NCBI GenBank assembly: GCA_023435705.1
Contig: JAEYRH010000013.1
Location: 1-64,000 of the forward strand
DNA from: Bacillota bacterium
GTDB lineage: Bacteria > Bacillota > Clostridia > Christensenellales > UMGS416
Reading direction: 5' to 3'
DNA length: 64,000 bases
Shown: positions 24,394 to 33,389 of the stretch, in pieces
How the letters are laid out: each line of letters starts with the position of its first letter
How positions within the stretch are numbered: position 1 is the first letter of the stretch
Notes under the pieces: model-generated
What the model saw: only the letters and a program-made list of their open reading frames with translations
Databases searched by the model: none
Told to the model about the DNA's origin: nothing
Translations under genes and position numbers: made by a program

Positions 24394-25704
24394 ATGAAAA
24401 AGATCCGTTCGTTGTTTGTGCTGTTGCTTAGCGTTGTATTGTTGGCCGGTTGCTGGGGCTCGCCTCAACAACCCACCGTTGAACCCACTGTGAAAGCCAC
24501 AGAGGCTCTGCCTACGCCCGAGCCTACGGAGGAGCCGACCACTGAACCCACACCTATACCCACGGTGGAGCCGACTCCCACACCGACCCCTGAGCCCACG
24601 CCGACGCCGGAACCGTTGGAGATCAACATCATGGCTGTGGGAGATATCATGTGCCATGGCTCGCAGGTGTCGGCGGCGTATAACAAGAGCACCAAATCCT
24701 ATGATTTCAATAGCAGCTTTCAGTATGTCAAAGATATTCTGGGCACTGCCGATCTTGCCATTGGCAACCTGGAATGCCCTCTAGGCGGTCCGAAAAAACC
24801 ATATTCTGAACCGAACAGCAAGAACTTCAGCGCTCCCGACTCCTATGTGGATGCTCTGAAAGAAGCCGGGTTTGACATCCTTTCCAACGCCAACAACCAC
24901 ATCACCAACCGGGGCAAGGACGGCATGCTCCGCACACCTGCTGTGATCCGTGAAAAGGGCCTTGCTGCTGTGGGAGTGCGAGCAGATTCCAGCGAGAAAT
25001 GGCACACGATTGTTGACGTGAAGGGTGTGAAGATTGGTTTCACCGGGTATACCTATGGCAGCACTACTAGAAGTGACAGCTTGCTGCATGGCTTCTCTGC
25101 CTCCAACATATCCGGATCACTTTCTGAGATGAAAACCGTGATTGACCAGATGAGGGAGGATGGCGCCGAGGTCATCATCTTCTATATCCACTGGGGCTCC
25201 GAGTATTCCCGCAAGCAAGCCAGCAGCCAGGTCAAGCTGGCGCAGGGATTGGCGGACCTTGGCGTGGATGTGATCATTGGGAGCCATCCGCATGTGCTGC
25301 AGACCGTGGAGGTCATCCAATCGGAAAAGTCTGGCAAACCTACTTTCGTCGCCTATTCCATGGGCAACTTCATTTCCAACCAGCTTGCCCGGTGGAACAG
25401 CACCAATTTTGTTTATACAGAAGACAGCATGATCCTGAATGTCAAGATTGTGAAGCAACCCGGCGGTGGTGCGGCTGCGTTTGCCTCAGCACAATACCTG
25501 CCGACTAGGACGATGATGGTCACGGAAGCTGGCAGAAAGAAATATTTCGTGATTCCACTGGAAAAGGCGATTGCGTCGCCGGACTCCTACACCATGACGG
25601 CAGCCTACGATAAAAAGCGGTCACAGAAATCCATAGATGACACAAACAAACTGCTTGCCGATGCGGTTGCCAAGGGTTACATCTCTCAGATGAAGCTCGA
25701 CTGA
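24394..25704 (+). CDS. CapA-type metallophosphatase-fold lipoprotein
   Basis: A 436-residue lipoprotein with signal and lipobox LLAGCWG, a PT/PE-rich stalk (about 25-75) and a CapA/PgsA domain: IMAVGDIMCHG (metal-binding GD), LAIGNLECPLGG (GNLE), LSNANNHITNRGKDGM (NH), IFYIHWGSEY (H-W-G) and IGSHPHVLQTVE (GSHPH) are the metallophosphoesterase motifs in order. In Bacillus, PgsA/CapA supports poly-gamma-glutamate synthesis, but no pgsBC genes are near, so a phosphoesterase or other envelope role is equally likely. Start at the ATG after AAGGATTGGTAGGC. Confidence 0.88.
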   Translation: MKKIRSLFVLLLSVVLLAGCWGSPQQPTVEPTVKATEALPTPEPTEEPTTEPTPIPTVEPTPTPTPEPTPTPEPLEINIMAVGDIMCHGSQVSAAYNKSTKSYDFNSSFQYVKDILGTADLAIGNLECPLGGPKKPYSEPNSKNFSAPDSYVDALKEAGFDILSNANNHITNRGKDGMLRTPAVIREKGLAAVGVRADSSEKWHTIVDVKGVKIGFTGYTYGSTTRSDSLLHGFSASNISGSLSEMKTVIDQMREDGAEVIIFYIHWGSEYSRKQASSQVKLAQGLADLGVDVIIGSHPHVLQTVEVIQSEKSGKPTFVAYSMGNFISNQLARWNSTNFVYTEDSMILNVKIVKQPGGGAAAFASAQYLPTRTMMVTEAGRKKYFVIPLEKAIASPDSYTMTAAYDKKRSQKSIDDTNKLLADAVAKGYISQMKLD

Positions 25705-25760
25705 CGGATTGATTGGGAAACATTACCACGCATAGCGCCTGCTTAACTCCAGCGGCGGCT

Positions 25761-25790
25761 GTATCATATGCTGATTTTCTGGAAACAGTA
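25761..25790 (+). promoter_or_regulatory. Candidate sigma-F/G (forespore) promoter for gin
   Basis: GTATC (25761-25765), 15-base spacer, GGAAACAGTA (25781-25790). The downstream element fits the Bacillus sigma-F -10 pattern GGnnAnAHTR except one base, and the -35 has four of five bases of GYATA. csfB/gin of Bacillus is a sigma-F gene, which supports this reading. No sigma-A promoter is evident here. Confidence 0.45.
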
Positions 25791-25824
25791 TATGTATACA
25801 TATTACGGCTGGAGTGATGAAACC

Positions 25825-26022
25825 ATGGGTAAAGCGAGGCAATGCGTGCTCTGCGGGCGTTATGGCGGCTGTGGGTTGATGATCATGGGGCAGTATGTGT
25901 GCCTGGATTGTCAGACGCTGCTGGATGACCCGAAACGCAGGGTGTTTGGTTGCAGGCTGAACCGGCGTTTTTCCAAAGCCAAACCGGCAGAGGACCTGGA
26001 GCTGGCCAAAGCCGGAGATTGA
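25825..26022 (+). CDS. gin: Gin/CsfB-type anti-sigma-G zinc protein
   Basis: A 65-residue protein with two CxxC pairs, CVLCGRYGGCGLMIMGQYVC and LDCQ, in the arrangement C-x2-C-x(14)-C-x2-C typical of Gin (CsfB), which binds sigma-G and keeps it inactive early in the forespore. The tail (RRFSKAKPAEDLELAKAGD) is charged and variable in the family. The start ATG is at the end of TGGAGTGATGAAACC. It lies directly before a YaaO-like decarboxylase, a HAD gene and tmk, the same neighbourhood as in Bacillus (csfB-...-yaaO-tmk). Confidence 0.8.
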   Translation: MGKARQCVLCGRYGGCGLMIMGQYVCLDCQTLLDDPKRRVFGCRLNRRFSKAKPAEDLELAKAGD

Positions 26023-26079
26023 CTCTTTGTTGAAATGACGCTGCATTGCCGGCAGCTGGCAGGGGTGGGGGAGAACCTT

Positions 26080-27471
26080 ATGCGGAAGGATCGGCAGGGG
26101 CCGGTATACAGAATGCTGGCGGCTTCCGCCAGGCGGAACGCTCTGCGCTTTCACACGCCTGGCCACAAAGGCCTGATCCGTTTGCCATCTGCCAAGTTGG
26201 ATCTGACGGAGCTTCCGGATACTGACACCTTGCATGGCCCCTCAGGCGCGATCCGCGAGGCGGAAGCAGCTGCCGCTGATTGCTGGCACGCAGGAAGGAG
26301 CTTTCTGCTTGTAAATGGCTCCACGGCGGGCATTCAGGCAATGATCCTGCAGGTGGCCGTGGGTGGCAGAACACTGCTGCTTCCGCGCGATTGCCATGTG
26401 TCGGCGGTGCATGCCTGTGCCATTGCCGGTGTTCAGCCGGTATGGCTTGAACCGGCTTGGAATAAATCCGAACAGCTAAGCCAGTTTCAACTGGAATCTT
26501 TGCACGGCTTGCCCGATGGCAAACTCACCCTTTTTCTTACTTATCCCGATTATTATGGCCGTTGTATCAACCTGGATGCCGTGAAGGCACATCCTTCCTG
26601 TCACGGTGCTTCTATTCTGGTTGATTCTGCCCATGGTGCACACTTCATATTCTCCGGTCTGCTCCCACGTGATGCCGGCTTTTTTGCCGATGCCTGGGTG
26701 ACCGGCGCGCACAAAACGTTACCCGCGCCTACACAGACGGCGTTCCTTCATGTGAAAGACCGTCAGAATGGGCCGGAGTTCGCTCGTCTTCTCCGGGGCG
26801 TCACGACAACCAGCCCGTCGTTCCTGCTGCTGGCCGGACTGGACGACAGCCGCGTGTATATGCAGGGCTGCGGCGGGGCGCTTGACAGACTTGTGGAAAA
26901 TTGCGACAATCTGGCGGCAAGGCTCAACCGCCTTCCTGGTCTCAGATGCTGGCGCAAAGAAGACGCGCTGGCGATGGGCTACAATGGCTTTGACGCCACA
27001 CGGCTGGTGGTGGATGTGCGTGGCCTGGGTCTCAACGGCTGGCAGGCCGGGGAACGGCTGCGGGCACTGGGCATTGAGCCGGAGTTTTGCGATATCTACC
27101 GTGTGGTGCTGATCGCCACGGTAATGGACGATCAAACCCGGCTGGATCGTTTGTTCGCAGCCTTCGAGCGGCTCGCATCTGAGCGGCTGCCTAACCCCTT
27201 TGCCGGTGGGATCGGCGTGGTGCCTGTCTCTGCAAAGGCTGTGATGACGCTCCGGCAGGCATGGCTGTCCGAAGCTGCGGAGGTGCCGCTGGAGCACGCC
27301 GCAGGCCGTGTGGCTACCGAGCCCTTTGGTGCCTACCCGCCGGGGATCCCTCTATGCATGCCCGGCGAGATCATATCGGCTGACGCCATCGAGCTTGCCC
27401 GGCAGGCGCAGGCCCTTGGCGGCGGGCTGTTTGGGGTGCGGCAGGGGATGGTTTCGGTGGTGGAAGGGTGA
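26080..27471 (+). CDS. Orn/Lys/Arg decarboxylase-family PLP enzyme (YaaO-like)
   Basis: A 463-residue fold-type I PLP enzyme. The N-terminus RFHTPGHKG is the family signature, ELPDTDTLHGPSGAIREAEA follows, the cofactor Lys is in VTGAHKTLPAPTQTAFL, and the cofactor Asp in LVDSAHGAH. This is the short, SpeA/YaaO-like branch of the aminotransferase class I/decarboxylase family; the substrate (lysine, arginine or ornithine) cannot be told. ATG after GGGGGAGAACCTT. Next to gin and tmk as in Bacillus. Confidence 0.9.
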   Translation: MRKDRQGPVYRMLAASARRNALRFHTPGHKGLIRLPSAKLDLTELPDTDTLHGPSGAIREAEAAAADCWHAGRSFLLVNGSTAGIQAMILQVAVGGRTLLLPRDCHVSAVHACAIAGVQPVWLEPAWNKSEQLSQFQLESLHGLPDGKLTLFLTYPDYYGRCINLDAVKAHPSCHGASILVDSAHGAHFIFSGLLPRDAGFFADAWVTGAHKTLPAPTQTAFLHVKDRQNGPEFARLLRGVTTTSPSFLLLAGLDDSRVYMQGCGGALDRLVENCDNLAARLNRLPGLRCWRKEDALAMGYNGFDATRLVVDVRGLGLNGWQAGERLRALGIEPEFCDIYRVVLIATVMDDQTRLDRLFAAFERLASERLPNPFAGGIGVVPVSAKAVMTLRQAWLSEAAEVPLEHAAGRVATEPFGAYPPGIPLCMPGEIISADAIELARQAQALGGGLFGVRQGMVSVVEG

Positions 27472-27513
27472 AGCCATCCAGCGATGGCGTAAGGAGGGCT
27501 TTTGGAGGTTTCA

Positions 27514-28167
27514 ATGAAATACAGCACAATCCTATTCGACCTGGACGGCACGCTGATAGACAATCGTGAGGGTATTTTGAATGGTTTCCGCCACGCTCTG
27601 GAAAAGCTCGGTCGGGCAGGTGAGCTGGTAACTGCCGACGCGGTCATCGGCCCTCCGCTGCGACAGACATTCAAAGAAGTATATAGCATGGGTGATGAGC
27701 AGACTGAAGAGGCGGTGAAGTTCTACCGCGAGTTTTATCGGCCCATCGGTGCATTTCAATGTGTGGCATACCCCCATGTGGAGGAGTTGCTCGCTCGGCT
27801 GAAGGATGCAGGTGCCGGTGTCTGGCTGGCAACCTCAAAACCCAGGGTGTTTGCCGAGGCGATCCTTGTTCATCTTGACCTCGCCAAATACTTTGATGGT
27901 ATTGCCGGTGCTGAACTGGACGGCACCCTGGGCAGCAAACCAGAGTTGTTGCAGCACATGCTGGACACAATGATCCCTGCGGACCGCCTGCCTGCCGTGA
28001 TGGTGGGAGACCGATGCATGGATGCCGAAGGCGCGCAAGCCTGCGGCCTTGACGCAGCTGCTGCGCTGTGGGGGTTCGGCAACCGGGAGGAGTTCCAGCC
28101 GTATGGGAATGTGAAGGGCTTTTTTGACGATGCGGCCCAGCTCAGTGAATGGCTTTTGGAGGCGTAA
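27514..28167 (+). CDS. HAD-superfamily phosphatase, phosphoglycolate-phosphatase-like
   Basis: A 217-residue HAD hydrolase with all motifs: motif I LFDLDGTLIDN (both Asp), motif II LATSKP, motif III Lys in LGSKPEL and motif IV VMVGDRCMDAEGAQ, plus a helical C1 cap (residues about 15-85). The group includes Gph, YjjG and PpaX-like enzymes that remove phosphate from small metabolites. Start chosen after TTGGAGGTTTCA. The stop codon is one base from the start of tmk, so the two are translated together. Confidence 0.88.
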   Translation: MKYSTILFDLDGTLIDNREGILNGFRHALEKLGRAGELVTADAVIGPPLRQTFKEVYSMGDEQTEEAVKFYREFYRPIGAFQCVAYPHVEELLARLKDAGAGVWLATSKPRVFAEAILVHLDLAKYFDGIAGAELDGTLGSKPELLQHMLDTMIPADRLPAVMVGDRCMDAEGAQACGLDAAAALWGFGNREEFQPYGNVKGFFDDAAQLSEWLLEA

Positions 28168-28168
28168 G

Positions 28169-28816
28169 ATGAAAAAGGGGATGTTCATCTCATTTGAGGG
28201 GCCCGACGGCTCCGGAAAGAGCACCCATATCCGGCTGCTTTCTGAAAAACTGAAGGCACAGGGGTATGTGGTTACTGTGACCAGAGAGCCCGGTGGCTGC
28301 CCGATTTCCGAGAAGATCCGGGAGTTGGTGCTGGACCCCGCAAACAGTGAGATGACGCCGATGGCGGAGGCGCTGCTGTATGCCGCGGCGCGGGCCCAGC
28401 ATGTCTCGGAGGTGATCACGCCTGCATTGGCTCGTGGTGAAATCGTGATCACTGACCGTTTTGTGGATTCCAGTGTAGTGTATCAAGGTGTCGGCCGGGG
28501 CCTTGGCGAGGCGGTTGTGCAGCAGATCAACAGGCCTGCCACCGGCGGGCTCATGCCTGATGTGACGTTTTTCATGGCGGTGGATACCGGCGAGACTGCC
28601 CGGCGCATCTCTGACCGCGAGCAGGACAGGCTTGAGCTGGCTGGCAAGAGTTTTCATGACAGGGTGTATGATGGGTTCCGGCAGCTGGCCCATGACAACC
28701 CTGTCCGTATGGTCATCATTGATGCCACCAAGCCAAAGCCTGAGGTGCACGCCGCCGTGCTGGCTGCAGTGGCGGACAGACTCAACGCAGCGAAAAATGC
28801 GGAAGACGAAAGATAA
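28169..28816 (+). CDS. tmk: Thymidylate kinase
   Basis: A 215-residue dTMP kinase that makes dTDP. P-loop FEGPDGSGKST (residues about 9-19), the DR motif ITDRFVDSSVVYQG, the base-binding TREPGG and the LID region SDREQDRLELAGKSFHDRV. The ribosome binding site GGAGG is inside the end of the HAD gene. Position after gin and the YaaO-like gene matches Bacillus. Length is normal. Confidence 0.95.
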   Translation: MKKGMFISFEGPDGSGKSTHIRLLSEKLKAQGYVVTVTREPGGCPISEKIRELVLDPANSEMTPMAEALLYAAARAQHVSEVITPALARGEIVITDRFVDSSVVYQGVGRGLGEAVVQQINRPATGGLMPDVTFFMAVDTGETARRISDREQDRLELAGKSFHDRVYDGFRQLAHDNPVRMVIIDATKPKPEVHAAVLAAVADRLNAAKNAEDER

Positions 28817-28861
28817 TCATAACAATATGGGCCGAATTATCAAAAATGTTCGGAAATCCTG

Positions 28862-28890
28862 TTGCTTTTTCCGGAAAAGGGCATTACAAT
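28862..28890 (+). promoter_or_regulatory. Promoter of the purine-salvage operon
   Basis: TTGCTT (28862-28867), 17 bases, TACAAT (28885-28890). The leader is too short (about 25 bases) to hold a purine riboswitch. Confidence 0.6.
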
Positions 28891-28921
28891 ATTCATGTAT
28901 TCAGCCGACGGAGGTTTGTTT

Positions 28922-29494
28922 GTGCAGAGTCTGAAGGAGCGCATCAAGAGCGAAGGAATGGCTTTGCCAGGCGGCATCATCAAGGTCGGCTCCTTTCTGA
29001 ATCACATGATTGACACTTCCCTGGCCCAGCAGATCGGGCGGGAGTTCGCCCAAAAATTCCAGGGCGAAGGTGTGACCAAGATCCTTACAATCGAATCCTC
29101 AGGCATCGCGTTCGCGGTGTTGGCTGGTGTGGAGCTGGGCGTTCCTGTGGTTTTTGCGAAGAAAACCATGGGCGGCAACACCACCGGTGAAGCCTGGACG
29201 GCTTTTATCCGTTCCTATACCAAGGGCACCGAGACGAGCATTTTCGTAAGCAAGCCGCTGATGGAACCGGCAGATCGGGTGCTGATCATAGACGATTTCC
29301 TGGCTTATGGCGAAGCGGTGTCGGGTCTGGCGCAGATGGTGCGGCAGAGCGGGGCCAAGCTTGTGGGCGTGGGCATCGTGATTGAAAAGGCCTATGAGCC
29401 CGGCGGGGAAAAACTCCGCAAATCGGGCGTCCGCGTGGAATCATTGGCGCGCGTTTCTGCAATCGAAAATGGCGTCATTCAATTCACTGAATAA
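28922..29494 (+). CDS. xpt: Xanthine phosphoribosyltransferase
   Basis: A 190-residue PRTase. VSFLNHMIDTS-type opening (VGSFLNHMID), the TIESSGIAFAVLAG loop, the PRPP-binding VLIIDDFLAYGEAVSGL and the ending GVRVESLAR are all diagnostic for Xpt, which converts xanthine to XMP. The start is GTG, set by CGGAGG seven bases upstream and by the normal family length; an upstream reading frame would add 20 residues across the promoter. Eighteen bases before a BMP-type lipoprotein gene, so base salvage and nucleoside uptake are joined in one operon. Confidence 0.95.
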   Translation: MQSLKERIKSEGMALPGGIIKVGSFLNHMIDTSLAQQIGREFAQKFQGEGVTKILTIESSGIAFAVLAGVELGVPVVFAKKTMGGNTTGEAWTAFIRSYTKGTETSIFVSKPLMEPADRVLIIDDFLAYGEAVSGLAQMVRQSGAKLVGVGIVIEKAYEPGGEKLRKSGVRVESLARVSAIENGVIQFTE

Positions 29495-29512
29495 CAAAGA
29501 GGAGGAGCACAA

Positions 29513-30601
29513 ATGAAAAAGACACTGGCAATCCTACTCACCGTTGTCATGCTGGCCAGCATGATCGTCATGGGCGCCGGCTGCGCCAAGAGCAACGATC
29601 CCAAGAACATGACCGTTGGGTTCGTCTACATCGGGCCCGTCGGCGACGGCGGTTTCACCTATGCTCAGGATCAGGGCAGGCAGTATCTGGAAAAGACGCT
29701 GGGTGTGCAGACGAAGTTTGTGGAAAACGTGCCCGAGAGCACTGCCGAGTGCAAATCCGCGATGGAAAACCTGATCAAGCAGGGCTGCAAGGTGATCTTT
29801 GCCACCAGCTACGGCTATCAGGATGCCACCGCCGAACTGGCTGAGAAGTATCCAAATGTGGTGTTTGAGCACTGCTCAGGCTCCAAGATGAATGATAAGA
29901 ACTTTGGCAACTACTTCGGCCGTATGTACCAGGTCCGCTATCTGGCCGGTATCGCTGCCGGTAAGGCCACCAAGACCAACAAGATCGGCTATGTGGCCGC
30001 GTTCCCCATCCCCGAAGTGATCCGCATGATCGACGCCTTCACACTTGGCGTTCGCTCTGTGAACCCCGAAGCCACCGTCAACGTGGTGTGGACCAGCACC
30101 TGGTATGACCCGGCGATTGAAAAGCAGGCTGCCGAAAGCTTGCTTGCCAATGGCTGCGATGTGATGGCCCAGCATCAGGATACTCCCTCCGCCGTGTCCG
30201 CCGCCGCTGACGCAGGCGCTTTCTCCACCGGCTACAACAGCTCTATGGCAGCTGCCGGCAAGGATGGCTACCTGACCTCCCCCATCTGGAACTGGGGCCC
30301 CTTCTTTGTGGAAGTGGTGAAGTCCGTACTCGATGGCAACTTCAAGCCGCAGGCCTTCTGGGGCGGCGTGGATAAGGGCACCGTCACGCTGGACGCTTTT
30401 GGTCCCTCCGTCACGCAGGAGACCAAGGATCTGATCAATCAGAAACTTGAAGCAATGAAGAAGGGTGAATGGGATGTGTTCACCGGCCCGATCAAGCTAC
30501 AGGATGGCACCGAGCTCGTGGCCGATGGCCAGAAGCTCGCCGATCAGGACATCTGGACGCTGGGCAAGTTTGTGGAAGGCGTTGTGGGTGAGATCAAGTA
30601 A
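29513..30601 (+). CDS. BMP-family nucleoside-binding lipoprotein of an ABC transporter
   Basis: A 362-residue periplasmic-binding-protein-like lipoprotein (lipobox MGAGCAKS). The BMP/Med domain is clear: TVGFVYIGPVGDGGFTYAQD, CKVIFATSYGYQDATAELAE, NYFGRMYQVRYLAGIAAGKA, and VMAQHQDTPS at the ligand pocket. BMP proteins bind purine nucleosides outside the membrane and hand them to the transporter encoded next. AGAGGAGGAGCACAA is the ribosome binding site. A strong terminator-like hairpin follows, which may let the binding protein be made in excess over the transporter. Confidence 0.93.
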   Translation: MKKTLAILLTVVMLASMIVMGAGCAKSNDPKNMTVGFVYIGPVGDGGFTYAQDQGRQYLEKTLGVQTKFVENVPESTAECKSAMENLIKQGCKVIFATSYGYQDATAELAEKYPNVVFEHCSGSKMNDKNFGNYFGRMYQVRYLAGIAAGKATKTNKIGYVAAFPIPEVIRMIDAFTLGVRSVNPEATVNVVWTSTWYDPAIEKQAAESLLANGCDVMAQHQDTPSAVSAAADAGAFSTGYNSSMAAAGKDGYLTSPIWNWGPFFVEVVKSVLDGNFKPQAFWGGVDKGTVTLDAFGPSVTQETKDLINQKLEAMKKGEWDVFTGPIKLQDGTELVADGQKLADQDIWTLGKFVEGVVGEIK

Positions 30602-30620
30602 TCGCTTTTCCTGGTAAGCC

Positions 30621-30655
30621 AAACCCCCTCTTCTGTAATGGGAAGAGGGGGTTTT
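30621..30655 (+). terminator. Terminator hairpin between the binding protein and its transporter
   Basis: AACCCCCTCTT and AAGAGGGGGTT pair across a ten-base loop; TTTGTGTT follows. Partial read-through would give more binding protein than permease. Confidence 0.85.
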
Positions 30656-30784
30656 GTGTTGGCTCCGGCGAGATTTGTGATGATGCCGATAGTGATCAGC
30701 CGTTTGACAAAAAACCCGAACAAAATCTACATCCTGTGTTATAATAATCAGGTATTCCAATAGAACCACAAAAAGAGGGATCAA

Positions 30785-32329
30785 ATGCCGGAAGCTGTCG
30801 TAGAGATGAGGGGCATCTCAAAGTCCTTCCCTGGCGTGGTTGCCAATGACAATGTGAATATCACGATCAACCGCGGCGAGATTCATGCGTTGCTGGGCGA
30901 AAACGGCGCGGGCAAGTCCACACTGATGAATATTCTGGCCGGGCTTTATCGCCCTGATGGAGGCGAGCTGCTGATTGACGGCAAGCCCGTGGAGCTCCAT
31001 TCCCCGGCAGACGCCATCCGCCACGGCATTGGCATGATCCACCAGCATTTCAAGCTGGTGGAGGCATTCACTGTGGCTGAAAACGTGGCGCTTGGTGATG
31101 GCGGGACGCCTCTGTTTATCAACCGCAAACGAATCAATGGCCGTGTGCAGTCTGTTGCTGCCCAATATGGCATGGAGATTGACCCATCTGCAAGCATCTG
31201 GCAGTTATCCGTGGGTGAGCAGCAGCGGGTTGAGATCCTGAAGGCTCTGTATCGCAAAGCCCGAATTTTGATTTTGGATGAACCCACAGCAGTGCTCACA
31301 CCGCAGGAAAGCGCCGGGCTTTTCGAGGCGCTCAAGGAAATGGCCCGAATGGGCTGCGCCGTTGTAATCATTACCCACAAGCTGGCTGAGGTTTGCGATG
31401 TGGCCAACCGTGTGACAGTGCTGCGGCGGGGCTGTGTGTCCGGTCAGGCCGTGGGGGAGGACATCAACTACGCGATGCTCACCACGATGATGGTGGGTGA
31501 GGATGTGAAGCTGGATGGCAGCATCGAGGCAGGTAAGCCTGGGCCTGTCGTTTTGTCTGCCCAAAACCTTTGCGTGAAAGGCGAAAAGGGCCTGAGGGCT
31601 GTCAATGAGATTAACTTCGAGCTGCGGTCCGGTGAGATACTTGGTGTGGCCGGTGTTGCCGGCAACGGGCAGAGGGAGCTGGCTGAAGCGCTGGCTGGAA
31701 TCCGGCCCATTGAGTGCGGCCATGCGGAGCTGGATGGCAAGGATATCGCCACGATTGGCATCCGTGGCGTGATCAACGGCGGCCTGTCATTCGTGCCGGA
31801 AGATCGCCTTGGCACAGGATTGGTGGGCGGCATGAATATGGCCGACAACATCATCCTCAGGAGCTACTGGCAGCAGTCGGCGGGCAAAGGCGCATTCATC
31901 GATTATGGGTCGGTCAAGCCATTGGTGGCCGAAGCCGTAAAGCAATATGACATCGCCGTGGCCGATGTTGGCGCGCCGGTGCGCCTGATGTCTGGCGGCA
32001 ACCTGCAAAAGCTGCTGTTGGCCCGCGAAATCGCATTGAAGCCAAAGGCAATTATCGCAGCCTATCCGGTGCGCGGTTTGGACATTAACGCCACCGAGAT
32101 GATTTATCACCTGCTGGTGCAGGAGAGGAACCGTGGTGCGGGGGTGCTGTTCATCTCCGAGGATCTGGATGCTTTGTTAAAATACAGCGACCGCATTGTT
32201 GTGCTATACCGTGGCCGGGTAATGGGCATCCTTCCCCGTGGTGAGGCCAAGCTTGGCCGCATTGGCATGATGATGATGGGCACAACACCAGAGGAGGTGA
32301 TGCGGGTTGAAGCGCTTTCTCACTTTTGA
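30785..32329 (+). CDS. Nucleoside ABC transporter ATPase, double-domain
   Basis: A 514-residue protein with two ABC domains. Domain 1 is complete: Walker A LGENGAGKST, signature LSVGEQQRVE, Walker B ILILDEPTAVLTP. Domain 2 has the loop GVAGNGQRELAEAL, signature MSGGNLQK and a family-typical degenerate Walker B (YPVRGLD). This is the RbsA/NupO-like ATPase of BMP-type transporters. Its TATAAT box is at 30740-30745. The GAGGAGGTG near its 3' end serves the permease that overlaps it by 23 bases. Confidence 0.94.
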   Translation: MPEAVVEMRGISKSFPGVVANDNVNITINRGEIHALLGENGAGKSTLMNILAGLYRPDGGELLIDGKPVELHSPADAIRHGIGMIHQHFKLVEAFTVAENVALGDGGTPLFINRKRINGRVQSVAAQYGMEIDPSASIWQLSVGEQQRVEILKALYRKARILILDEPTAVLTPQESAGLFEALKEMARMGCAVVIITHKLAEVCDVANRVTVLRRGCVSGQAVGEDINYAMLTTMMVGEDVKLDGSIEAGKPGPVVLSAQNLCVKGEKGLRAVNEINFELRSGEILGVAGVAGNGQRELAEALAGIRPIECGHAELDGKDIATIGIRGVINGGLSFVPEDRLGTGLVGGMNMADNIILRSYWQQSAGKGAFIDYGSVKPLVAEAVKQYDIAVADVGAPVRLMSGGNLQKLLLAREIALKPKAIIAAYPVRGLDINATEMIYHLLVQERNRGAGVLFISEDLDALLKYSDRIVVLYRGRVMGILPRGEAKLGRIGMMMMGTTPEEVMRVEALSHF

Positions 32330-33389
32330 AAAGCGGATGGCCGGCGCTTCCGGCAATGTGGTGCTGGTCCGTGTGATATCGGTGGCGATCGCTGTGTTGA
32401 TCGCTGTGATCTTCCTGTTCAGCGTCGGAAAATCGCCGGAGGATGTGGGCAACATCCTGAATTCCATGTTTATACAAACGTTCTTTTCCGGCTATGGCCT
32501 GATGGATATCCTGGTGAAGTCCATCCCGCTGATCATCACATCCATCGGTATTTCGTTTGCGTTCCGCATGAAGCTGTGGAACATCGGCGGCGAGGGCCAG
32601 ATTGCCATGGGTGCTTTTGCGGCGGCCGGCGTGGCGATGCTTTTCCCCAACCTGCCTGGTATCGTGCTCATTCCGCTGATGGCGATCGCGGCCATGGTGA
32701 TGGGCGCCATCTGGGCCGGCGTGGCCGGAGCTCCCAAAGCCTATCTGGGCGTCAACGAAACGATTACGACGCTGATGCTCAATTATGTGGGGCTCAAATG
32801 GCTGCAATACCTGATCACCGGGCCATGGAGCGACCCGGTGACCCATTTTCCGATGCCCACGCCTATCCCGAGGCAGGCTTGGATGCCCTTTGTTCCCGGC
32901 ACTGACCTGCACCTGGGGTTATTGATCGCCGTCACGGTTGTGGTTATTTACTTCTTTGTGATGAACCGCAGCCGGTGGGGTTATGAGATCCGCGTGATTG
33001 GCGAAAGCGCGCGGGCCGCCGAATACGCCGGCATGGATGTGCGCCGCACGATGCTCACTGTGATGATGCTATCCGGCGCGGTGGCCGGTCTGGCCGGCAT
33101 GAGCGAGCTCACTGGCATTTCCCACCGCATAGAGATGGGCATCTCCGGCAACTATGGCTACACGGCAATTATCGTGGCGTGGCTGGCCCGCCTGAACCCA
33201 TGGGGTGTGGTGGCGATGTCGGTGTTTATGTCGGCGCTGCTGGTGGGTGGCAAATATGCCCAGACGGCAGGCATCTCCGATGCGATATCGGTGATGATCC
33301 AGGGTGTCATCCTGTTCTGCGTGCTGGGGTTTGATATTCTGACGCAATATAAGATACACTTCCATTTTGGGAAGGGGGCGAAGCAATGA
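32307..33389 (+). CDS. Nucleoside ABC transporter permease 1
   Basis: A 360-residue integral membrane protein of the BPD_transp_2 family (YufP/NupP type). Several hydrophobic helices (VISVAIAVLIAVIFLFSV; IALIPLMAIAAMVMGAI-like; LGLLIAVTVVVIYFFVM) and the cytoplasmic coupling stretch RVIGESARAAEYAGMDVRRT. FAFRMKLWNIGGEGQIAMGA is a family hallmark. The start is TTG, set by GAGGAGGTG eight bases upstream, inside the ATPase gene. Its last codons overlap the next permease by an ATGA. Confidence 0.92.
   Translation: MKRFLTFEKRMAGASGNVVLVRVISVAIAVLIAVIFLFSVGKSPEDVGNILNSMFIQTFFSGYGLMDILVKSIPLIITSIGISFAFRMKLWNIGGEGQIAMGAFAAAGVAMLFPNLPGIVLIPLMAIAAMVMGAIWAGVAGAPKAYLGVNETITTLMLNYVGLKWLQYLITGPWSDPVTHFPMPTPIPRQAWMPFVPGTDLHLGLLIAVTVVVIYFFVMNRSRWGYEIRVIGESARAAEYAGMDVRRTMLTVMMLSGAVAGLAGMSELTGISHRIEMGISGNYGYTAIIVAWLARLNPWGVVAMSVFMSALLVGGKYAQTAGISDAISVMIQGVILFCVLGFDILTQYKIHFHFGKGAKQ

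Noticed and set aside
28817..28921. Purine riboswitch upstream of xpt
   Set aside because: Only about 100 bases are available with a promoter ending at 28890; none of the conserved purine-aptamer loop sequences are seen.
30704..30745. TTGACA (30704) with TATAAT (30740) as one promoter
   Set aside because: The spacer is 30 bases, far too long; the TATAAT box alone was noted for the ATPase gene.
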